Part shown: piece by piece, positions 41,729 to 51,390 of the stretch
Position numbering within the stretch: the first letter of the stretch is position 1
How the letters are laid out: each line of letters begins with the position of its first letter
From: Pseudomonadota bacterium
GTDB taxonomy: Bacteria > Pseudomonadota > Gammaproteobacteria > Burkholderiales > SG8-39
DNA length: 64,000 nucleotides
NCBI GenBank assembly: GCA_947455195.1
Contig: CANGMI010000008.1
Coordinates: forward strand, 1-64,000
Direction of reading: 5' to 3'
The notes under the pieces: generated by a model
Seen by the model: the letters and a program-made list of their open reading frames with translations, nothing else
What the model was told of the DNA's origin: nothing
Databases searched by the model: none
Program-made: the position numbers and the translations under genes

Positions 41729-42748
41729 TCAGACCGACTTCATGCGCATCAGCCGCAGCGCGTTGCCCAGGTAGATCTTTTCCCGATCATCATCGGAGAG
41801 TCCGAGCGACTCCACCGAGCGGATCCCCTCGCGAATGAACATCGGCCCACCCTCGGGATCGAACGGACAGTCGGATGCGAAGACGACATGGTCGGCACCG
41901 AAGAAATCCAGGCCGCAGCGCAGTGCCGACGCCGACCCGCCCAGCACGGTGTCGCCATAGAACATCTTGAAGTATTCGATCGGCGGCTTCGAGAGGCGCT
42001 TGAGTATTTCGGCGTCAGCCCCGTCGGCGCTGCGACTGCCCAATTGCGCCCAGAGGGTCTCGGCACGACCCGAAAAGTACGGCAGCATTCCCCCGCAGTG
42101 ATGGGTGATGAGTCGCAGGTCGGGCAGGCGCTCGAGCATGCCCGAGAACACCATTCGCGCCATCGCAACCGACGTGTCGAAAGGCCACCCGAGCACCTGC
42201 CAGATCTCATACTGCGAGCGCTCTTCGGTCGTGTAGTCGGCACGAGCGCCCGGACGAAACGGGTGCATCCAGACCGGAAAGTCGTACTTGCGGGTGATGC
42301 GCTCGAAGATGGGAAAGAACTCGGGATCATCGAGCGGGCGACCATTCACCTGATTGACGGTCTGGATGCCGCGGGCGCCGAGGTCGCCAACGGCACGGTC
42401 CATCTCCTCGATCGCGGCCTTGGGGTTGTTCCACGGCAGTGCCGCAACGAAGGCCGGAAAGTGCTCGGGCCAGCGCTTGCAGATCGCGGCCATCTCGTCG
42501 TTGGCGACACGGGCAAATTCGGGCGACTGCTCAGGACCTCCCAGCATCTCGGGCGATGGTTGACCCAGCGTGAGCACCTGCACCACATCGGGAAAGCTCT
42601 TGCGCAGCATCTCGACCCGGGCTTCCATGTCCCAGAGCACGCGAATGCTGGTCATGCGCTTGATGATGCCCGCGTCCTTCGAGTGGGCACGCGCCAGATC
42701 GAGGTAGCGTGGCGGCATGACATGGTTGTAGATGTCGATCTTCTTCAT
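41729..42748 (-). CDS. ACMSD-like amidohydrolase/decarboxylase (amidohydrolase_2 family)
   Basis: A 339-residue TIM-barrel metal enzyme of the group that includes aminocarboxymuconate-semialdehyde decarboxylase and gamma-resorcylate or orotate-type decarboxylases. Likely metal and catalytic residues are H162 (WMHPFRPG), H216/H217 (ITHHCGGMLPYF) and D293 (VFASDCPFDP). The usual N-terminal DxHxH reads DIYNH, so the first histidine ligand is replaced by Y7 while H9 remains; a related F/Y-N-H form is common in one subgroup. Non-oxidative decarboxylation or ring-opened acid hydrolysis is likely. It lies divergent from the second molybdenum subunit gene. Confidence 0.87.
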   Translation of the reverse strand: MKKIDIYNHVMPPRYLDLARAHSKDAGIIKRMTSIRVLWDMEARVEMLRKSFPDVVQVLTLGQPSPEMLGGPEQSPEFARVANDEMAAICKRWPEHFPAFVAALPWNNPKAAIEEMDRAVGDLGARGIQTVNQVNGRPLDDPEFFPIFERITRKYDFPVWMHPFRPGARADYTTEERSQYEIWQVLGWPFDTSVAMARMVFSGMLERLPDLRLITHHCGGMLPYFSGRAETLWAQLGSRSADGADAEILKRLSKPPIEYFKMFYGDTVLGGSASALRCGLDFFGADHVVFASDCPFDPEGGPMFIREGIRSVESLGLSDDDREKIYLGNALRLMRMKSV

Positions 42749-42964
42749 GGCGTCTCCAGATAAGCCCGAAGGCAGGCTGCACGCGGGGAAGACTTCACCC
42801 GAACACCGGATGAATCAGGCCTTCGATCGATTGCACCTGCCGCTGGCAGCACGCGGCCCTTGCCGCGCTGGGGCCCGATGTTACCTGCGCCGGGGCCACT
42901 TGACGAAACCGCGCCGCTGATCAACGATCGGAGTCAGCATCGGTCGCAGCGGCGAGGAGACAGC

Positions 42965-45295
42965 ATGAGCAAGTTCGGCATCGGGCAGTCGGTGAAGCGC
43001 GTCGAGGACGGGCGCTTCCTCACTGGAAGTGGGTGCTATGTCGACGACATCGAGCTTCCACACCAGACCTGGGGCGTGGTGGTGACGTCCCCATTGCCTC
43101 ATGCCCGCATCGTGGGCGTCGACACTCGCCGGGCGAGCACCGCCCCCGGCGTGCTGTGCGTCCTCACCGGCGCCGATATCGTCGCCGAGAAACTGGGCGG
43201 CATCCCGCCTCTTTTCATGCCCGAGGACATGGGTGGCCCGAAGGGCTATCGGACTGCACGGGCGCTCCTGTCGCACGACAAGGTCCGCTATGTGGGCGAC
43301 TACGTGGCATTCGTCGTCGCCGAGACGCTCGAGCAGGCACGCGAGGCAGCCGACCTGGTCAACGTCGATTACGAGGAATTGCCGTTTGTCACCAGCCCCG
43401 AGGCCGCCATGGCCGAAGGAGCGCCCAAGGTCTGGGACGAGTGGACGAGCAATGCGGCCTTCCCGCTGATGCTCGGCAACAAGGAGAAGACTGACGCGGC
43501 CTTTGCCGACGCCGCACACGTGGTGTCGTTGCGCCTGGAAAACAACCGCATCTCGGCCAACTCGATCGAGACGCGCGGCTATGTAGGTGCCTATGACCGC
43601 GCTGACGACACCTACACGCTCTACACGAGCACCCAGGGGCCGCACGCCATCCGCACGATCATGGCACAGGTCGTCTTTCACCTTCCCGAGACGAAATTCA
43701 GGGTCGTGGCACGTGACGTCGGTGGTGGTTTCGGCATGAAGGGCGGCGCCTACCCGGAAGAGGGACTGGTCCTGCTCGCATCGCGCCGTATCGGCCGCCC
43801 CGTGAAATGGGTCGCGACACGCTCCGAGAGCCTGCTCACCGACAACCATGGTCGCGATCAGGTGGTGCGTGGCGAGATGGCCCTCGATGCTGCGGGGCGC
43901 ATTCTTGCGATTCGCGCGCAGGCCCTGCACGCCATGGGGGCCTATGTCTCCGGCGCCACCGTGGTGCCGGTGCTCTACTCGTTGAAACTCATCCCCAACG
44001 TGTATGCGGTGCCCACGGTGCACGTCGCTTCACGGGCCGTATTCACGCACACGGTGCCCACGACGCCCTACCGCGGTGCCGGGCGACCGGAAGCGGTCTA
44101 TCTCACCGAGCGACTCCTCGATGCGGCAGCGGCAAAGATCGGCATCGACCGCATCGCGATCCGGCGGCTCAATTACATCAAGCCCGAGGCAATGCCGCAT
44201 GCCACGCCCACCGGTCTCACCTACGACAGCGGTGAGTTCGACCGCCTGACCGACCGCTGCATCGAACTGGCCGACTGGAACGGGTTTGAAGCCCGGCGCC
44301 AGGCCAGCGAACGGCGCGGACGCAGGCGCGGTCGGGCCTTCACCTACTACATCGAAGACTGTGGCGTCTTCAACGACCGCATGGAATTGCGCTTTGACCC
44401 GGGCGGCACGCTCACCATCATCGCCGGCACCTTCTCGCATGGGCAAAGCCACGCGACGACTTTCGCGCAGCTCGTGTCCGAATGGCTTGGCGTTCCGTTC
44501 GAGAGCATCCGCTACGTACAGGGCGATACCGATCAGGTTCCGTTCGGTCGTGGCACGTATGCGTCGCGCAGTTCGATGATCGGGGGCAGCGCACTTCGGC
44601 TTGCCTCCAACTCGATCATCGAGAAGGCAAAGCCACTCGCCGCCCACCTGATGGAGGCCGCTTCGGCCGATGTGCAGTTCGAGGACGGTCAATTCCGGAT
44701 TGCCGGCACTGACCGGAAGATGTCCCTGGTCGATGTGGCAAAAGCCTTCTTCCGCCCTGTCGGTCTGCCGGCGAGTTTCGGCATTGGCCTGGAAGCGGCA
44801 GCCTCCTTCGCGGGTGACCCACCCAACTTCCCCAATGGTGCGCACGCCTGCGAGGTCGAGATCGACCCCGAGACAGGCGAGGTGAGCATCGATCGCTACA
44901 CCGTGGTGGATGACGTGGGCGTTGTCATCAACCCGATGGTCTGCGAGGGTCAGATCGACGGCGGGCTCGCACAAGGCTTCGGGCAGGCACTGCACGAGCG
45001 CATCGTCTATGACCGCGATTCAGGCCAACTCATCACAGGCAGCTTTGCCGACTACACGATGCCCCGATCAGATGATATGGCACAGCACATGGCGGCTGAC
45101 TTCATCGAGGTGCCGTGCCGCACCAACCCGGTGGGCGTCAAGGGTGTCGGTGAAGCCGGCTGTGTCGCCGCCCCACCCACCGTCATCAATGCGATCATCG
45201 ATGCGCTGCGACCCCTCGGCGTCACCCACATCGACATGCCGGCCACGGCCGAGCGAGTCTGGCAGGCCATGCACGCAGGGCGAGGCGCCGCCTGA
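42965..45295 (+). CDS. Orphan molybdenum hydroxylase large subunit
   Basis: A 776-residue molybdopterin-binding subunit of the aldehyde oxidase/xanthine dehydrogenase family, starting with GQSVKRVEDGRFLTGSGCYV. Conserved parts are ARDVGGGFGMKGGAYPEEGL, the loop TTPYRGAGRPEAVYLTERLL, GTYASRSSMIGGSALRL and the catalytic glutamate in GVKGVGEAGCVAAP. The AYRGAGRPE-like loop indicates a CoxL-like (form II) hydroxylase, not a CO dehydrogenase. Unlike the copy at 28750, it has no iron-sulfur or FAD subunit gene nearby and must borrow partners, perhaps the subunit at 28221. The two large subunits have equal length but are clearly diverged. GAGGAGA about eight bases upstream supports ATG 42965. Confidence 0.93.
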   Translation: MSKFGIGQSVKRVEDGRFLTGSGCYVDDIELPHQTWGVVVTSPLPHARIVGVDTRRASTAPGVLCVLTGADIVAEKLGGIPPLFMPEDMGGPKGYRTARALLSHDKVRYVGDYVAFVVAETLEQAREAADLVNVDYEELPFVTSPEAAMAEGAPKVWDEWTSNAAFPLMLGNKEKTDAAFADAAHVVSLRLENNRISANSIETRGYVGAYDRADDTYTLYTSTQGPHAIRTIMAQVVFHLPETKFRVVARDVGGGFGMKGGAYPEEGLVLLASRRIGRPVKWVATRSESLLTDNHGRDQVVRGEMALDAAGRILAIRAQALHAMGAYVSGATVVPVLYSLKLIPNVYAVPTVHVASRAVFTHTVPTTPYRGAGRPEAVYLTERLLDAAAAKIGIDRIAIRRLNYIKPEAMPHATPTGLTYDSGEFDRLTDRCIELADWNGFEARRQASERRGRRRGRAFTYYIEDCGVFNDRMELRFDPGGTLTIIAGTFSHGQSHATTFAQLVSEWLGVPFESIRYVQGDTDQVPFGRGTYASRSSMIGGSALRLASNSIIEKAKPLAAHLMEAASADVQFEDGQFRIAGTDRKMSLVDVAKAFFRPVGLPASFGIGLEAAASFAGDPPNFPNGAHACEVEIDPETGEVSIDRYTVVDDVGVVINPMVCEGQIDGGLAQGFGQALHERIVYDRDSGQLITGSFADYTMPRSDDMAQHMAADFIEVPCRTNPVGVKGVGEAGCVAAPPTVINAIIDALRPLGVTHIDMPATAERVWQAMHAGRGAA

Positions 45296-45376
45296 TCATC
45301 TGTCGCGTTGGAGGCACCCGCAGGCCCCGGTGGATGCCGCCGCGGTCTGCGGATGGAATGGGTGTCGAGAACCGAA

Positions 45377-46273
45377 TCAGGGGCGGGCAGCGGCGACTGC
45401 TTCGGCAAGACCGCCCTCGCCCAGCCGACGTACCCAATCGGCGCTCGCCTGAAAGCCACCGAAGGGATACAGGTGCAAATCCACCGGCCCGAGCGTCGTG
45501 TCTTCGAGCAGCGCCCGCGCAAGCGCAACCATCACCTGATCAGGTCCGTGCCGCGAGAGCAGATCGCGCAGACTCACAGGCCCCGACCAGACCGCGCGCA
45601 CCGATGGGCCAATGCCGCAACGGGTGGCATAGGCCAGCAGCGACCGGACGTTGGCGGGACCCGCCAGTCCGACCCGAACCGGGGTATCGATGCCCATCTG
45701 TCTCAGACCGCGCAACCATCGGATGATGGTCTCGCCCTCGAAGCAGAACTGCGACACGACCTGCAGCGCGAGACCGCCCCCAGCGGCTGCAGCCACCTTG
45801 TCGATCAGCGCGCGCTCGAGGCTGATCGCGTCGATGCGCGGATGCCCCTCGGGATAAGCACCAATGCCAACCCTCACGATGCCGCCATCCTGCAACAGGC
45901 CCGACTCGATCACTTGCAGGGCATTGGCGTAGGGACCGACAGTGCGCTCGGCATCGCCGGCGATGACGATCACCCGATCGACTCCCGCCTCGGCAGCGAG
46001 TTGACGGAGCCAGGAAACGGCCAACTCCCGCGAGTCCAGCCGGCGGGCAGCCAGATGGGGCACTGGCACGAACCCCGCGTGGCGCAGGCGCTGTGCCGCC
46101 GAGAGCGTGTGGTGAAACGGGGCGCCCGGCAGCCAGGGAATGGTGACTTCAGTGCCGGCTCGCAAGAGGCCCGGGTAGCGGTCGATCTCGGCAATGTTGC
46201 GCGTCGTGGCCTCGATCGAACATTGGGCAGCCAGGCGCTCGCACAGGGTCAGGGCTGAGGTCGGTGCCTGCAT
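45377..46273 (-). CDS. Methylenetetrahydrofolate reductase-like protein
   Basis: A 298-residue FAD-dependent TIM-barrel protein of the MTHFR (MetF) family. The catalytic glutamate region is CSIEATTRNI (E21), the flavin/folate aspartate lies in IVIAGDAERTVG (D107), and ALQVVSQFCFEGETIIRWL is the conserved barrel segment that follows. The general length is that of E. coli MetF, but the sequence is divergent (for example, the EFFPP motif near the N-terminus is missing), so it may handle C1 units from demethylation rather than feed methionine synthesis. It is the last gene of an operon with a NitT/TauT-type ABC importer, 49 bp after the permease gene. Confidence 0.82.
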   Translation of the reverse strand: MQAPTSALTLCERLAAQCSIEATTRNIAEIDRYPGLLRAGTEVTIPWLPGAPFHHTLSAAQRLRHAGFVPVPHLAARRLDSRELAVSWLRQLAAEAGVDRVIVIAGDAERTVGPYANALQVIESGLLQDGGIVRVGIGAYPEGHPRIDAISLERALIDKVAAAAGGGLALQVVSQFCFEGETIIRWLRGLRQMGIDTPVRVGLAGPANVRSLLAYATRCGIGPSVRAVWSGPVSLRDLLSRHGPDQVMVALARALLEDTTLGPVDLHLYPFGGFQASADWVRRLGEGGLAEAVAAARP

Positions 46274-46322
46274 GAAGAGTCTCCTTGCATCGTTGCGCGC
46301 TGCGGGGTAACGGCCTCCCGGA

Positions 46323-47117
46323 TCAGAGCTGGCTGCTCTCGCCCGTATGGGGCTGCCACACCATCAGGCGCGACTCGATCCAGCCCACCGCCGCGTCGAG
46401 AACCAGCGCGAACCCGGTCAGCAGAAGGATACCGGCGATCACGGTATTGATGTCGAAGACACCCTCAGCCTGGTGAATGAGGTAGCCAACCCCCTCGGCC
46501 GACCCCAGGTATTCGCCCACGACGGCACCGACGAAGGCGAGACCGACCGAGTTGTGCAGACTGGCAAAGACCCAGGAGAGCGCACTGGGCATGTAGACAT
46601 GACGCAGCAGCTGCCGTTGCCCCGCACCGAGCATGCGCGCATTGGCCAGCACGACCGGGCTTACCTCGCGCACGCCCTGGTACACATTGAAGAAGACGAT
46701 GAAGAACACCAGCGTGATGCCCAAGGCCACCTTCGAGGCCATGCCCAGACCGAACCACACCATGAATATCGGGGCGAGAATGACCCGCGGCATCGCGTTG
46801 AGGCCCTTGATGTATGGGTCGAGAATGGCCGCTGCGGTACGGGCGAGCCCAAGCCACAGTCCCATCGCGATACCGCCTGCCGTACCCAGCACGAACGCGA
46901 GCAGCGTTTCGAGGAGCGTGACCCCCAGGTGCGGGTAGATGTCGCCACCCACGAACCAGTCGGCAAGCCGGGCCAACACCTTCAGTGGTTCGCCGAAGAA
47001 GAAGGCCGCCTTGTCCGGATTGTCGAAATAGAACCCCGGCACGCGGGGGTCCGTCAACAGCCCCCATGCGAGGACAAAGGCGAAGAGCAGCAGCAACTGG
47101 GCGGCGCGGATCTTCAT
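46323..47117 (-). CDS. NitT/TauT-type ABC transporter permease
   Basis: A 264-residue inner-membrane permease with six helices of the SsuC/TauC family. It has LLETLLAFVLGTAGGIAMGLWLG at the start of the core domain, the coupling loop with NARMLGAGQRQLLRHVYMPSA and AFVGAVVGEYLGSAEGVGYL. The start ATG 47117 shares its A with the TGA stop of the ATPase gene (TGATG), so translation is coupled. It imports a small organic anion or precursor captured by the receptor encoded at the head of the operon. Confidence 0.93.
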   Translation of the reverse strand: MKIRAAQLLLLFAFVLAWGLLTDPRVPGFYFDNPDKAAFFFGEPLKVLARLADWFVGGDIYPHLGVTLLETLLAFVLGTAGGIAMGLWLGLARTAAAILDPYIKGLNAMPRVILAPIFMVWFGLGMASKVALGITLVFFIVFFNVYQGVREVSPVVLANARMLGAGQRQLLRHVYMPSALSWVFASLHNSVGLAFVGAVVGEYLGSAEGVGYLIHQAEGVFDINTVIAGILLLTGFALVLDAAVGWIESRLMVWQPHTGESSQL

Positions 47118-47944
47118 CACCGGGCATCCACCGGAGCGTACTGCGCGGCATAGGCCTTCATCACCTCCCCTTTCATCGCGTGCCAGATCTGGGTATGGAG
47201 TTCCACAAAACGGGGCGTCAGGCGCACCTCGGCCACATCGCGCGGACGCGGGAGGTCGATGACGAACTCGCCGATCGGGTGGGTCGCGGGTCCGGCCGAG
47301 AGCACGACAACACGATCGGCGAGCGAAATGGCCTCCTCCAGATCGTGCGTGATGAAGATCACCGACTTGCGGTTGGCTGACCAGAGCGCGAGGAGCTCGT
47401 TTTCCATCAACTGGCGGGTTTGTATGTCGAGCGCCGAGAATGGTTCGTCCATGAGCAGAATTTCGGGGTCGAGCACCAGCATCTGGGCAAGCGCCACACG
47501 CTTTCTCATGCCCCCGGAGAGCTGATGCGGATAACGGGTCGCGAAGCCACCCAGACCAACACGCTGCAGCCAGCCATGCCCGCGCAGACGCGCCTCCTCG
47601 CGCGGCATGCCGCGAAATTCCAACCCAGCGGTGACGTTGTCCAGTGCCGAGCGCCACGGCATCAGGGCATCGGCCTGGAACATGTATCCAGAACGCCGGT
47701 TGATCCCGATCAGCGCCTCGCCGTGGACGCGTACCGTGCCACTGCTCGGGGCAAGGAGCCCTGCGGCGACATTGAGGAGAGTCGACTTGCCGCACCCCGT
47801 CGGTCCGACAACCGCAACGAACTCGCCGGTGCGGACGGTGAGCGAAGCCTCTGCCAGCGCGATGTAGGGCGTACCGGGGGCATCGCGCGACGAGAACCGG
47901 CAGGTAATGCGGTCAAGCTCCAGACTGCAAGCGCTGTCGCTCAT
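47117..47944 (-). CDS. NitT/TauT-type ABC transporter ATPase
   Basis: A 275-residue cytosolic ATPase. Walker A is GPTGCGKST, the Q-loop is in YMFQADALMPWRSALDNV, the signature is QLSGGMRKRVALAQML, Walker B is ILLMDEPFSALD and the H-loop is in VIFITHDLEEAISLADRV. This matches the SsuB/TauB group. It follows the receptor gene by nine bases and overlaps the permease gene by one base. Confidence 0.94.
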   Translation of the reverse strand: MSDSACSLELDRITCRFSSRDAPGTPYIALAEASLTVRTGEFVAVVGPTGCGKSTLLNVAAGLLAPSSGTVRVHGEALIGINRRSGYMFQADALMPWRSALDNVTAGLEFRGMPREEARLRGHGWLQRVGLGGFATRYPHQLSGGMRKRVALAQMLVLDPEILLMDEPFSALDIQTRQLMENELLALWSANRKSVIFITHDLEEAISLADRVVVLSAGPATHPIGEFVIDLPRPRDVAEVRLTPRFVELHTQIWHAMKGEVMKAYAAQYAPVDAR

Positions 47945-47953
47945 GCGGCCTCT

Positions 47954-49003
47954 CTAGTGGTACTGCGCGTTTGCCTTGCGGGCGTAACTGTTGGTCCAGG
48001 TGCGCTCGAGCTGGATCCTTGCAGGGTCGACCTCGGTGTTGAAGGTGGGCAGCACCTTCAGGGTGGTACGAACACCCGCCTCGGTGAACAGGCCATCGGG
48101 CGAGAACGCTTCACGCACCCGGTTGAAGGCAAAGAGATACAGAGCCTTGTCCCCCCCGAGATAAGACTCGGGCACCGTCTTCAGCACATCCTGGGGACTG
48201 GCTCGCTGGATCCACTGATCGGCACGGACGATGGCGTTGGCAAGGGCCTGGGTCGTGCCGGGGTAGCGTTGCAGAAATTCGACAGGCGCGTACAGGCACG
48301 CGGCGGGCATCGGCCCGCCAAAGATGCGTTCGGTTCCTTTCATCGTACGGGCATCGGCGACGATCTGGATACCGCCTGCCTGCTCGAGTCGGGTCATGAC
48401 CGGCTCGACGTTGGAAATGGCATCGATCTGACCGCTGCGAAAGGCCGCCACCGCGCCAGCCGCGGTGCCGACGCCAATGATGGAAACCTCGGAGGGTTTC
48501 AGACCTTCGCGCCCGATGAGGTAGTTGAGCACCATGTTGGTGCTCGATCCGGGCGCAGAAACGCCGATCTTCAGGCCCTTGAGATCGCGCGGCGAGTGGT
48601 AGTTGGCGGCACGCGAAGTGGCAATGCCGACCGCAATCTGGGGCGCCTGCCCCTGCAGCACGAATGCGGTGAAGATCTGCTTCTTCGCCTGGAGGTTGAT
48701 CACGTGCTCGTAAGCCCCGGAGACCACATCAGCGCTGCCTCCGACCACCGCCTGCAGCGCTGTCGAACCACCGGCGAAGTCGCTGATCTTCACCGTGAGC
48801 CCTTCGTCGCGAAAGTACCCCAGTTGTTCGGCGATCGTGAGCGGCAGGTAGTAGAAGGACGCCTTGCCGCCGACGGCGATATGGACATCTTTCTTCTCGG
48901 GTGCCTGGGCGTGGGTGAGCGACGCCCCGAGGAGGACTGCCGCCAGCGCCAGCGTCGAGCAGACGGTCCGCAACAGCGTCCCGCCGTTGAACGTCAAGAT
49001 CAT
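47954..49003 (-). CDS. NitT/TauT-type ABC transporter substrate-binding protein (NMT1/THI5-like)
   Basis: A 349-residue periplasmic receptor with a signal peptide (LLRTVCSTLALAAVLLGA, cut near THAQ, residue 33). The NMT1-like fold appears in KASFYYLPLTIAEQLGYFRD and EGLTVKISDFAGGSTALQAV, LKGLKIGVSAPGSSTNMVL and GQIDAISNVEPVMTRLE. Relatives bind sulfonates, nitrate, pyrimidine precursors or aromatic acids. ATG 49003 begins the signal peptide and has AGGAGACA just upstream. It is the first gene of the importer-MTHFR operon. Confidence 0.92.
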   Translation of the reverse strand: MILTFNGGTLLRTVCSTLALAAVLLGASLTHAQAPEKKDVHIAVGGKASFYYLPLTIAEQLGYFRDEGLTVKISDFAGGSTALQAVVGGSADVVSGAYEHVINLQAKKQIFTAFVLQGQAPQIAVGIATSRAANYHSPRDLKGLKIGVSAPGSSTNMVLNYLIGREGLKPSEVSIIGVGTAAGAVAAFRSGQIDAISNVEPVMTRLEQAGGIQIVADARTMKGTERIFGGPMPAACLYAPVEFLQRYPGTTQALANAIVRADQWIQRASPQDVLKTVPESYLGGDKALYLFAFNRVREAFSPDGLFTEAGVRTTLKVLPTFNTEVDPARIQLERTWTNSYARKANAQYH

Positions 49004-49209
49004 GGTTTGTCTCCTGTGTCCTGAACCGCCGGGAACGACCGGTCGGGCCAGATGGAGCGCCGATTCTAAGCCCACCCGCCCAAGGCTGCCGCGACGATTG
49101 CATCCGATCCGGTGGTCGCAGCGGACGTTCCCGACCCGAGGCATCGGCACGGGCCGCATGCCCGGTCGCAGCGCGGGCGGGCCCGGACGGCAGGCGGCGC
49201 CAATGCGTC

Positions 49210-49215
49210 TAGAAT
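49210..49215 (+). promoter_or_regulatory. Candidate -10 box placing the dnaX start codon at +1
   Basis: TAGAAT differs from the consensus -10 at one position and ends eight bases before the A of the dnaX ATG. That spacing would start transcription at or next to the start codon. No Shine-Dalgarno sequence is visible, consistent with a leaderless message. No clear -35 is seen in the GC-rich sequence upstream. Confidence 0.35.
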
Positions 49216-49222
49216 ATTGACC

Positions 49223-51043
49223 ATGTCCTATCAAGTCCTCGCCCGCAAGTGGCGGCCACGCTCCTTCCAGACCCTGGTCGGGCAGGAGCACGTGGTGCGC
49301 GCGCTCACCCACGCTCTGGAGCAGCAACGGCTGCACCATGCGTACCTCTTCACCGGTACGCGCGGCGTCGGCAAGACGACAATCGCCCGCATCATGGCCA
49401 AAGCCATGAACTGCGATACGGGGATCACGGCACAGCCCTGTGGCGTGTGTTCTGCATGTACCGAGATCGACGCGGGTCGATTCGTCGATCTGCTCGAAGT
49501 CGATGCGGCCACCAATACCCGTGTCGACGAGATGCGGCAACTGCTCGAGAACGCGGTCTACGCACCGACCCGGGGTCGCTTCAAGGTCTACGTGATCGAC
49601 GAAGTGCACATGCTCTCCAACTCGGCCTTCAACGCCATGTTGAAGACTCTCGAAGAACCACCCGAGCATGTGAAGTTCATTCTCGCCACCACCGATCCGC
49701 AGAAGATTCCGCCCACGGTCCTCTCGCGCTGCCTGCAGTTCAACCTGAAGCAGATGCCGGTGCCTGCCATCTGCGGGCACCTCGAGCACATCCTGGGCGA
49801 GGAATCGATTCCCTTCGAGGCGGGAGCATTGCCGATCATCGGTCAGGCGGCCCACGGCAGCATGCGCGATGCACTCTCGCTGCTTGACCAGGCCATCGCC
49901 TATGGCGCGGGCTCGCTGGCCGAGGCTCAGGTACGTTCGATGCTCGGCACGATCGATCAGGGTTACCTGTTCGACATCCTCGAGTCTCTGGCTGCCGGTG
50001 ACCTGTCTCGCGCCATGGGCTCCGCCCAGTCGATGCAGGAGCGCAGCCTCGCCTTCGACAGCGCGCTGGAGGACATGGCCACGCTGCTGCACCGCACCGC
50101 ACTCGCCCAAGCTTCGCCCGACATCCTGCCCGAGACCACGCCCGATCGCGAGCGGATCCTGGCCCTTGCCGGCCTGCTCGATCGAGAGGCCGTGCAACTG
50201 GGGTACCAGATCGTCCTCATCGGGCGGCGTGACCTCGCGCTGGCGCCCGATCCGTTCGCCGGATTCACGATGACGATGCTGCGGATGCATGCCTTCGCAC
50301 CGACCTCAACCAACCCCGAGGTCCAGCCTGCTGCGGGCGACGTCCGCAGTGCCGCCCACGCTGCACCGAGAGCCGCACCCAGACCCGCGCCCGAGGCGGC
50401 AACGCGATCTGCGGCACCGACCACTCGAGCGCCAGCGGGCGCCGCGGCAGGCTCGGTCGCGCGTCCCGCAACCGTCCAGATACCCGCGCCCTCCGCCCGA
50501 ACCGCGCCTTCAGTCGCCGCTGCGCCGCCCGCTACGGCGCCCGCTTCCCGGACGCCCATCTCGCCGGCGCCGCCTGACAGCCCTACGGTATCGAGCGCTC
50601 CCGCAGCGGCGGGGACGGTGCCGGCCACCACGATGGCGATGCTCAACGCGGGCTCCTGGCCGTCGCTGGTTCGCACCCTCGCGCTGTCAGGATTCTCCCG
50701 CCAACTGGCCGAACAGTCCGAACTCGCCCAGGTCGACGGATCGCGCATCCATCTGCGCATCCCGCCATCGGCACGACCGCTCGCCGGTTACCGCGACCGC
50801 CTTGCCAGTTCGATCGAGCAGCAATGGGGCTTTCCCTGCACGATCGAGATCCAGGTCGTCGACACCACCGCACGCACCGTCGCAAGCGAGAACGCCGAGC
50901 GACGCTCGAGCGCCATCGCGCTGGCACAGGCGACGCTTGACAAGGACCCTTTCGTCAACGAACTCGTGCGTGGCTTCGGTGCCACCATCGAATCCGTAGC
51001 ACCAGACCAACCCACCGACCCCTACTCCGACGCGGAAAACTGA
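49223..51043 (+). CDS. dnaX: DNA polymerase III subunit gamma/tau
   Basis: A 606-residue clamp-loader subunit. The AAA+ domain has Walker A TRGVGKTT (K51), a zinc site formed by C64, C73, C76 and C79, and Walker B in [10 protein letters not shown], followed by the sensor-1 [17 protein letters not shown]. After residue about 365 comes a long Ala/Pro/Thr-rich linker and then a C-terminal domain ([21 protein letters not shown]) of the tau type that contacts the polymerase. No A-rich slippery sequence for a gamma frameshift is visible. It is followed by ybaB after 1 bp and recR after 16 bp, the classic recombination/replication operon. Confidence 0.95.
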   Translation: MSYQVLARKWRPRSFQTLVGQEHVVRALTHALEQQRLHHAYLFTGTRGVGKTTIARIMAKAMNCDTGITAQPCGVCSACTEIDAGRFVDLLEVDAATNTRVDEMRQLLENAVYAPTRGRFKVYVIDEVHMLSNSAFNAMLKTLEEPPEHVKFILATTDPQKIPPTVLSRCLQFNLKQMPVPAICGHLEHILGEESIPFEAGALPIIGQAAHGSMRDALSLLDQAIAYGAGSLAEAQVRSMLGTIDQGYLFDILESLAAGDLSRAMGSAQSMQERSLAFDSALEDMATLLHRTALAQASPDILPETTPDRERILALAGLLDREAVQLGYQIVLIGRRDLALAPDPFAGFTMTMLRMHAFAPTSTNPEVQPAAGDVRSAAHAAPRAAPRPAPEAATRSAAPTTRAPAGAAAGSVARPATVQIPAPSARTAPSVAAAPPATAPASRTPISPAPPDSPTVSSAPAAAGTVPATTMAMLNAGSWPSLVRTLALSGFSRQLAEQSELAQVDGSRIHLRIPPSARPLAGYRDRLASSIEQQWGFPCTIEIQVVDTTARTVASENAERRSSAIALAQATLDKDPFVNELVRGFGATIESVAPDQPTDPYSDAEN

Positions 51044-51044
51044 C

Positions 51045-51374
51045 ATGTTCAACAAGGGACAACTCGCCGGCCTCATGCAACAGGCGCAAGCCATGCAAGA
51101 GCGGATGAAGAAAGTGCAGGACGAACTGGCCAATGTCGAGATCGAGGGCCAGGCAGGCGCCGGTCTGGTGAAGGTGCGCATGACCTGCAAGCACGAGGTG
51201 CGAAAGGTCACGATCGACCCGTCCCTCTTTGGTGACGATCGTGACATGCTCGAAGATCTGGTCGCGGCCGCCATGAACGATGCGGCGCGCAAGGCCGAAG
51301 CGACCAGCCAGGAACGGATGGGGGGGCTCACCGCCGGCATGGGCCTGCCCCCTGGCATGAAACTGCCGTTCTGA
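51045..51374 (+). CDS. ybaB: YbaB/EbfC family nucleoid-associated protein
   Basis: A 109-residue DNA-binding protein that forms dimers with a tweezer-like shape. Diagnostic segments are [20 protein letters not shown], then [19 protein letters not shown] and [15 protein letters not shown], and a Met/Gly/Pro-rich tail ([17 protein letters not shown]). Its gene lies one base after the dnaX stop and 16 bp before recR, the standard order in proteobacteria, and its role is linked to nucleoid organisation and recombinational repair. Confidence 0.95.
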   Translation: MFNKGQLAGLMQQAQAMQERMKKVQDELANVEIEGQAGAGLVKVRMTCKHEVRKVTIDPSLFGDDRDMLEDLVAAAMNDAARKAEATSQERMGGLTAGMGLPPGMKLPF

Positions 51375-51390
51375 ACGGGCGCCGCTCGCC

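Noticed and set aside
42965-45295. Carbon monoxide dehydrogenase large subunit (CoxL form I)
   Set aside because: The active-site loop is PYRGAGRPE, not the AYRCSFR sequence that carries the CO-specific cysteine.
49004-49222. Possible 4.5S SRP RNA upstream of dnaX
   Set aside because: This is a frequent location for ffs, but the conserved core with GTCAGG and GGAAGCAGC was not found in the gap.
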